From Anaerolineae bacterium (lineage in GTDB: Bacteria > Chloroflexota > Anaerolineae > Aggregatilineales > UBA2796), in the NCBI GenBank assembly GCA_020851855.1, contig JADZBY010000168.1, positions 1-9,972 on the forward strand: 9,972 nucleotides of DNA. Direction: 5' to 3'. Under the pieces are notes generated by a model. It had not been told where the DNA came from. It saw only the letters and a list, made by a program, of their open reading frames with translations, and made no database searches. The position numbers and the translations under genes were made by a program. Positions 6,632 through 9,972 of the stretch are shown piece by piece. Every line of letters begins with the position of its first letter. The stretch's first letter is position 1.

Positions 6632-6665
6632 AAAGAAACTCTAGGGTATGTCTGCTACTGGTATA

Positions 6666-6769
6666 CCCTCACTCCCCCGGCCCTCTCTCTCAGGGCGAGA
6701 GGGGAGAAAAGCCGGATGCATTCTGCTTCTTCCACCCCTCTCCATGAGGGAGAGGGGCGGAGGTGAGGG
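6666..6769. repeat. Palindromic repeat element, third copy of the CCTCAC...GTGAGG family
   Basis: This 104-bp element fills most of the gap between the alpha/beta hydrolase and the histidine kinase. Its ends are CCCTCAC and GTGAGGG. It has two internal hairpins: CCCTCTC...GAGAGGG on the left, and CCCCTCTCC (from about 6735) with GGAGAGGGG near the right end. The end sequences and hairpin order match the elements at 1495 and 1736, but the middle differs. Being between two genes on the same strand, its hairpins could end or process the hydrolase transcript before the kinase gene. Confidence 0.82.
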
Positions 6770-6783
6770 TTTGCAGATACGCG

Positions 6784-7650
6784 CTAATCCTTTGGTATCG
6801 CCTCGAGGAAGCTCAGCACGGCCTCGTCGCGGGCCGCGCTGGGGATCGTCATCAGGCTGGTGTGCCCCGCTTCGGGCACGGTGACCGCCCTGGAGCCGGG
6901 TATCGCCGCCAGTACAGCCGCCAACTGCTCATCCGGAATGACCTGGTCAAAATCCCCGACGATGCCTTTGCCCGCACGCACGATCAACGTCGGGCAGCGG
7001 ACCAACGGGTACTGGTCCGGGATGCGCGCCCAGTGCGCCATGTTTTCGGGCCGCCGCTCTGCCTCGACCACGTAGCGCGCCACGGCGCGTATGTACGTGC
7101 CGTCCGGCTGCTGGTACAGGTTGCTGCGGACCAGCGCATCCAATTCATCCGTCCAGGGCTGGTAGAGCGGCGATGCTTTGAAGCGCTCGACGTAGGCGTC
7201 GACCGATGGATAACGGTAGTGCAGGTTATCGTAGTACGCGGCCAGCATTTGCGCCGCGAGCGGCCCGGCGACGACGCCGCCGTCAAACAGAAGCAGCCCG
7301 ACGACGCGCTCCGGGTAGGCGGCGGCCAGATACAGGCTGATATGCCCGCCAAACGAATGCCCGGCGGCGATGAATCGCCCCACGCCGAGCCGATCCAGGC
7401 ACGCGATCACGGAGTGCATGTGGACGGGCAGGCCGTAGTCGCCAAACGGCGCATCCGTAAGCCCGCGCCCGCGCAGGTCCGGGGCGAGCAGGCGGCGATG
7501 GCCGGCCAGCGTATTGCCCAGACGCAGCGCCAGCAGGCTGTTGCCCGTGAAACTGTGCAGGAACACGACGGGCGGGCCAGCGCCGGGCCACTCCCGGACG
7601 TTCATGAGCAGCCGACCCGTCAGCACCCGGTGAACTACGTGCTCTGCCAT
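6784..7650 (-). CDS. Alpha/beta hydrolase
   Basis: A 288-residue alpha/beta-hydrolase-fold enzyme with no signal peptide. Visible features are the oxyanion-hole strand VVFLHSFTGN (28-37), LLAPDLRGRGLTD (54-66; the family D.rG.G.S segment), and the nucleophile elbow AAGHSFGGHISLYLA (S99 in G-H-S-F-G). LLLFDGG (119-125) precedes a helical cap region at about 130-210. TLIVRAGKG (221-229) precedes the usual acid position (D233 or D240), and PEAGHTSL (259-266) carries the catalytic H263. It is likely an esterase, lipase or C-C hydrolase; the substrate is unknown. The frame also opens at ATG 7707, but that codon lies in a 12-bp inverted repeat with no ribosome site, and the added residues are unlike the family, so ATG 7650 is preferred, also without a clear Shine-Dalgarno. 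It follows the sugar ATPase gene by 146 bp. Confidence 0.85.
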   Translation of the reverse strand: MAEHVVHRVLTGRLLMNVREWPGAGPPVVFLHSFTGNSLLALRLGNTLAGHRRLLAPDLRGRGLTDAPFGDYGLPVHMHSVIACLDRLGVGRFIAAGHSFGGHISLYLAAAYPERVVGLLLFDGGVVAGPLAAQMLAAYYDNLHYRYPSVDAYVERFKASPLYQPWTDELDALVRSNLYQQPDGTYIRAVARYVVEAERRPENMAHWARIPDQYPLVRCPTLIVRAGKGIVGDFDQVIPDEQLAAVLAAIPGSRAVTVPEAGHTSLMTIPSAARDEAVLSFLEAIPKD

Positions 7651-7706
7651 GCCATTCTGCCGGAAGGGTGCAGCCAGAGACAAACGCGCACATTCGCGGA
7701 TAAGCA

Positions 7707-7747
7707 TGAGGGCGTCTCGGTCGCTCTCGCGCGCTGAGACGCCCTCA
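7707..7747 (-). terminator. 12-bp perfect inverted repeat after the sugar ATPase gene
   Basis: TGAGGGCGTCTC (7707-7718) and GAGACGCCCTCA (7736-7747) are perfect 12-bp arms around a 17-nt loop, about 50 bp past the ATPase stop. The GC-rich stem would be very stable in RNA from either strand. No T run follows on the minus strand, so it is a hairpin of terminator-like position but not a classical intrinsic terminator; it could also protect the 3' end from decay. Confidence 0.5.
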
Positions 7748-7796
7748 CGAACTCACTTCACTGGCGCGACCACGTGAATCCCGTGGGCGTCGGCTG

Positions 7797-8903
7797 TTAC
7801 TGAAGGGCCTTTTCCGTCTTCTTGTCGAACAGGTGCATGCTGTTCACATCCACCACGACATCGATGCGCTGGCCGACGACCGCATCGGTACGCGGGTCGA
7901 GGCGCGCCACGAAGTTCTTGCCGCCTTCTTCGAGGTACACGATCTTCTCGTGACCCATCTGCTCGACCACGTCCACGTTGGCGGCGAGGGGCGAGGGCTG
8001 GATGGCGGGCGGCGTGAAGTGCGCGTCGTGGATGTTTTCCGGGCGGATGCCCAGGATGACTTCCTGGCCCAGGTAGGGGCGGTAGATGTCGTAGCGGCTC
8101 GGCGCGACGAGGATACGGAACACGCCCGTATCGACCATCATCTTGCCGTCCTGCTCGACGAGCCTCGCGTTTTCAAAGAAGTTCATGGCCGGGCTGCCGA
8201 TGAAGCCGGCGACGAAGACATTGGCCGGGTGCTCATAGAGCGCCGGCGGGGTGTCGATCTGCTGAAGCTCGCCCGCGTTCATGACGGCGATGCGCGTGCC
8301 CATGGTCATGGCCTCGACCTGGTCGTGCGTCACATAGATGAACGTCGTGCCCAGGCGCTGGTGCAGGCGGCTGATGAAGGCGCGCGCCTCGACGCGCAGC
8401 TTGGCGTCCAGGTTGGACAGCGGCTCGTCCATGAGGAACACCGCAGGCTCACGCACGATGGCGCGCCCGACCGCCACGCGCTGGCGCTGGCCGCCGGACA
8501 GCTGGCGGGGCTTGCGGTCCAGCAGTTGCTCGATGCCCAGGCTCTTGGCGACTTCCTTCACGCGCTGGTCGATGACCGTCTTGGGCGTGTGGCGCAGGCG
8601 CAGGCCGAACGCCATGTTCTCGTACACGGTCATGTGCGGGTACAGGGCGTAGCTCTGGAAGACCATCGCAATGTCGCGGTCCTTCGGGGCCACATTGTTC
8701 ACGATGCGGTCGCCGATCCAGATTTCGCCCTCGGAAATCTCTTCCAGTCCGGCCAGCATACGCAGGCTGGTGGACTTGCCGCAGCCGGACGGGCCGACGA
8801 GGACAAGAAATTCCTTGTCCGCAACTTCGATGTTGAGGTCCTTGACTGCCACAACATCACCGGCGAAACGCTTGTAGACATGCTTGAAGGAGACGCTTGC
8901 CAC
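7797..8903 (-). CDS. ugpC: Sugar ABC importer ATPase, UgpC/MsiK type
   Basis: A 368-residue ATP-binding subunit of the CUT1 carbohydrate importer family (UgpC/MalK/MsiK). It works as a dimer on the cytoplasmic face of a sugar permease. The ATPase domain is complete: Walker A GPSGCGKST (37-45), Q-loop VFQSYALYPHMTVYENMAFGL (Q83), signature LSGGQRQR (135-142), Walker B VFLMDEP (155-161), D-loop SNLDAK, and switch H193 (VTHDQ). After about residue 235 comes the OB/TOBE regulatory domain (IGSPAMNFF, GIRPENI, VVEQMGHEKIVYLEEGG), typical of MalK-like proteins. The start is GTG 8903: TGGAGG lies 6 nt upstream and the N-terminus MASVSFKHVYKRF matches relatives; an upstream in-frame TTG at 8918 would overlap that site. 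No permease or binding-protein gene is nearby, which fits a shared multi-importer ATPase as in Streptomyces MsiK. Confidence 0.93.
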   Translation of the reverse strand: MASVSFKHVYKRFAGDVVAVKDLNIEVADKEFLVLVGPSGCGKSTSLRMLAGLEEISEGEIWIGDRIVNNVAPKDRDIAMVFQSYALYPHMTVYENMAFGLRLRHTPKTVIDQRVKEVAKSLGIEQLLDRKPRQLSGGQRQRVAVGRAIVREPAVFLMDEPLSNLDAKLRVEARAFISRLHQRLGTTFIYVTHDQVEAMTMGTRIAVMNAGELQQIDTPPALYEHPANVFVAGFIGSPAMNFFENARLVEQDGKMMVDTGVFRILVAPSRYDIYRPYLGQEVILGIRPENIHDAHFTPPAIQPSPLAANVDVVEQMGHEKIVYLEEGGKNFVARLDPRTDAVVGQRIDVVVDVNSMHLFDKKTEKALQ

Positions 8904-8910
8904 GGGATTC

Positions 8911-8915
8911 CTCCA
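8911..8915 (-). promoter_or_regulatory. Ribosome binding site of the sugar ATPase gene
   Basis: The minus strand reads TGGAGG, then AATCCC, then GTG. The strong Shine-Dalgarno and 6-nt spacing select GTG 8903 over the TTG at 8918. Confidence 0.75.
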
Positions 8916-8926
8916 CAAGGGTATGA

Positions 8927-8972
8927 GGGGCTTTTTGGGAAAAACTCCCCGGCGTTGGTAGCCGCTGCCGGG
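8927..8972 (-). promoter_or_regulatory. Two overlapping hairpins in the sugar ATPase leader (possible attenuator)
   Basis: On the minus strand CCCGGC (8967-8972) pairs with GCCGGG (8948-8953) across a 13-nt loop and is followed by GAGTTTTT, which resembles an intrinsic terminator. The same GGGGAGTTTTT can instead pair with AAAAAGCCCC (8927-8936) across a CCC loop (8937-8939), with one unpaired base. The two structures share sequence and cannot form together. This is the layout of a terminator with an alternative hairpin, placed between the proposed promoter and the ribosome site. It could equally be a terminator for transcription arriving from the upstream TIR gene. Confidence 0.45.
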
Positions 8973-8994
8973 CGAACTCTACGTACTGCTGATC

Positions 8995-9023
8995 ATTATG
9001 GCACTGAATAGCGAAATGCACAA
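8995..9023 (-). promoter_or_regulatory. Candidate promoter of the sugar ATPase gene
   Basis: The minus strand has TTGTGC (9018-9023; 3 of 6 to TTGACA), a 17-nt spacer, and CATAAT (8995-9000; 5 of 6 to TATAAT). Transcription would begin near 8988, giving a leader of about 85 nt. The region is more AT-rich than the flanking genes. No test of activity is possible from sequence. Confidence 0.5.
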
Positions 9024-9030
9024 CCAACTC

Positions 9031-9042
9031 TGAAACGTTTAA
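9031..9042. promoter_or_regulatory. LacI-family-like operator, site 1
   Basis: TGAAACGTTTAA carries the palindrome AAACGTTT with a central CG, the typical core of LacI/PurR-family operators. It lies just upstream of the proposed -35 of the sugar ATPase gene. Confidence 0.45.
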
Positions 9043-9056
9043 GTAAACCTCTATTC

Positions 9057-9074
9057 TTTGTGAGCGCTCCCATT
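9057..9074. promoter_or_regulatory. LacI-family-like operator, site 2
   Basis: TGTGAGCGCTCCCA (9059-9072) is a near-perfect palindrome about GAGCGCTC. It closely matches the ideal lac operator core (TGTGAGCGCTCACA) and the TGGGAGCGCTCCCA operator known for sugar regulators such as CebR of actinomycetes. Its position, about 160 bp upstream of the sugar ATPase start and about 29 bp from the other site, fits carbohydrate control. No regulator gene is in the window. Confidence 0.6.
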
Positions 9075-9096
9075 TGGGCAGGCTGATGAGAGCGCG

Positions 9097-9840
9097 TCAC
9101 TCGCCGAGTTCAATGACCATCTGGCGGAAGGCTTTCTGATAGGTCTTGGCGTTGTCGCGGCTAAAGGCGAAGCGTGGGCTGCGGCGCAGTGGGTCGGGCA
9201 CGTCCAGTACGTCGATGACGGCCAGCACGATGGGCTTCTTTTGGCTCTTGAAGAACTGCCACGCTTCGCCAAAATCCTTATCCGCGAGCGCCGCATCGGA
9301 GAGGATGGCGACCATTCGCGCCGAATCACGCAGCGCCGGGTGAACGCCGCCCGCCCAGGGCACATCCTTGCTGGCTTCGCTATCGGTGTCGATCCAGGTG
9401 TGGATTCCGACGTGTTCGAGATCAGTGGCGAGCCGCCGGGCAAATTCCAGGTCGGCGCGGGCGAAATTGATGTAGGTGGCCGGCTGGGCGCGACGCTTGC
9501 CGCTGGTCGCGATCTTGGTCAGCGTCTCGACGCGCACGGCGTGTGGCCTGACCAGCGCGTCGTGGGCGTGCGTCTTGCCCATGCGGAACACCGTCGTGCC
9601 GCAATCCGCGCAGACGCCGCGCGTGCCGGGCGTGCCTTTGCTGGTCCACACCGGGACGGGGTCCAGAATCTCGACCATGTGGCGGCAGCGCACGCAATAC
9701 GCCTCGGTGATCTCGGCCTCGTCGTCCTCATCAAATAGCTCACCGACGCCCTGCGTCTCGCGCGTCAGGCGGCCCAACTCATCGAGGTCGAACTCGTCCT
9801 GATCGCCCAGTTCCTCGTCCCGTCTGCGGGGATCGTCCAC
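9097..9840 (-). CDS. Zinc-ribbon (DUF5679-like) + TIR domain protein
   Basis: A 247-residue protein in three parts. Residues 1-46 are acidic and probably disordered (EELGDQDEFDLDELG, then FDEDDEAE). A zinc ribbon at 48-92 has C49xxC52 and C77xxC80, with EAYCVRCRHMVEI...GVCADCGTTVFRMGK resembling DUF5679. A TIR-like domain follows at about 120-215 (ATYINFARADLEFARRLATDLE, HTWID at 147-151, WAGGVHPALRDSARMVAILSD, IVLAVID). In the catalytic-glutamate region SDAALADKDFGEAW, the only Glu (E192) sits one residue earlier than the S...S.xC..E register, so activity is uncertain. GTG 9840 was chosen because GGAGG lies 7 nt upstream; ATG 9900 (+20 residues) and GTG 9942 are in frame but lack a good ribosome site, and the latter overlaps the preceding gene. 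Zinc ribbons often bind nucleic acid or protein; the role is unknown. Confidence 0.8.
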   Translation of the reverse strand: MDDPRRRDEELGDQDEFDLDELGRLTRETQGVGELFDEDDEAEITEAYCVRCRHMVEILDPVPVWTSKGTPGTRGVCADCGTTVFRMGKTHAHDALVRPHAVRVETLTKIATSGKRRAQPATYINFARADLEFARRLATDLEHVGIHTWIDTDSEASKDVPWAGGVHPALRDSARMVAILSDAALADKDFGEAWQFFKSQKKPIVLAVIDVLDVPDPLRRSPRFAFSRDNAKTYQKAFRQMVIELGE

Positions 9841-9847
9841 CGGCGCG

Positions 9848-9852
9848 CCTCC
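9848..9852 (-). promoter_or_regulatory. Ribosome binding site favouring a short zinc-ribbon/TIR start
   Basis: A perfect GGAGG on the minus strand, followed by 7 nt and an in-frame GTG (9838-9840). The two upstream in-frame start codons have nothing comparable, so this site decides the proposed start. Confidence 0.55.
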
Positions 9853-9928
9853 GTAATCCTGTGCCTGTGATCGGCCCTGTCTCGTTACCAAGTGTATCAT
9901 CGTGCGCGCCGCGCTGCGTAATCGGGGC

Positions 9929-9972
9929 TTAGTCGCCCCCACCCAGCGGAATCTCTTCGACGCGGTAGACCT
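9929..9972 (-). CDS. 3' end of an unidentified gene
   Basis: The minus strand at the right edge reads in one frame VYRVEEIPLGGGD and then TAA (9929-9931). It ends 28 bp before the ATG at 9900 and 88 bp before the preferred GTG of the zinc-ribbon/TIR gene. Thirteen codons are too few to name a product, but the composition is protein-like and the layout suggests a gene that ends here on the same strand. Confidence 0.45.
   Translation of the reverse strand, partial: VYRVEEIPLGGGD

Noticed and set aside
5264..6766. A long plus-strand open frame opposite the histidine kinase gene
   Set aside because: It is rich in Gln, Arg, His and Gly with no domain pattern and is the antisense shadow of a gene with complete kinase motifs; high GC keeps such frames open.
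7833..9011. A 392-codon plus-strand open frame opposite the sugar ATPase gene
   Set aside because: It is the reverse of a clearly conserved ATPase, with His/Asp/Val-rich low-complexity translation and no ribosome site.
9062..9094. A terminator after the zinc-ribbon/TIR gene from the GCGCTC/GAGCGC arms
   Set aside because: The stem is 6 bp with a loop of about 20 nt and no T run; the right-hand arm is better explained as part of the lac-like palindrome.
1..9972. A complete antiviral defence system built on the two TIR proteins
   Set aside because: The TIR genes lie about 8.5 kb apart on opposite strands with ordinary metabolic genes between; no cyclase, Argonaute, STING-like, nuclease or helicase partner is visible. 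Either might belong to a system outside the window.

Overview
The window is a GC-rich (by eye well over 60%), gene-dense bacterial segment. The mix of a TIR protein of the 'VCQEEFNIA' type, a zinc-ribbon/TIR fusion, an orphan UgpC/MsiK-type sugar ATPase, a GAF-GAF histidine kinase and C/G-rich palindromic repeats of the CCTCACCCC...GGGGTGAGG type suggests a Chloroflexota bacterium, probably Anaerolineae-like. This is inference from gene style; there is no rRNA or other phylogenetic marker here.

Layout. Plus strand on the left: the 3' part of a TIR-domain gene (1-599) is followed after 8 nt by a Tat-exported calcineurin-like metallophosphoesterase (608-1477). A 627-bp non-coding stretch (1478-2104) holds three palindromic repeat elements. 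It is followed by a two-gene plus-strand unit: a trans-aconitate methyltransferase (tam, 2105-2869) and a DinB/DfsB-like four-helix metal-site protein (2890-3396). From there to the right edge every gene is on the minus strand: a small STAS/SpoIIAA-like protein (3425-3853) with its own AT-rich promoter and a palindrome in its leader; a nucleoside phosphorylase (4021-4788) 22 bp downstream of a cytoplasmic GAF-GAF sensor histidine kinase (4811-6619); an alpha/beta hydrolase (6784-7650); a UgpC/MsiK-type sugar-importer ATPase (7797-8903); a zinc-ribbon + TIR protein (9097-9840); and the last codons of one more gene (9929-9972).

How the genes relate. Most are short transcription units with housekeeping, metabolic or signalling roles rather than one pathway. 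The histidine kinase and nucleoside phosphorylase look co-transcribed, as do the methyltransferase and DinB-like protein, and the TIR gene and phosphoesterase. The sugar ATPase has no permease or binding-protein genes beside it, as expected of an ATPase shared by several importers. Upstream of it are LacI-family-like operators, a promoter-like pair and two overlapping, mutually exclusive hairpins, which together make the most interesting regulatory region of the window.

Two different TIR proteins lie at opposite ends, one with a canonical catalytic-glutamate motif and one with a shifted motif. No complete recognisable defence system is visible. No tRNA, rRNA, CRISPR array, transposase or integrase was seen.
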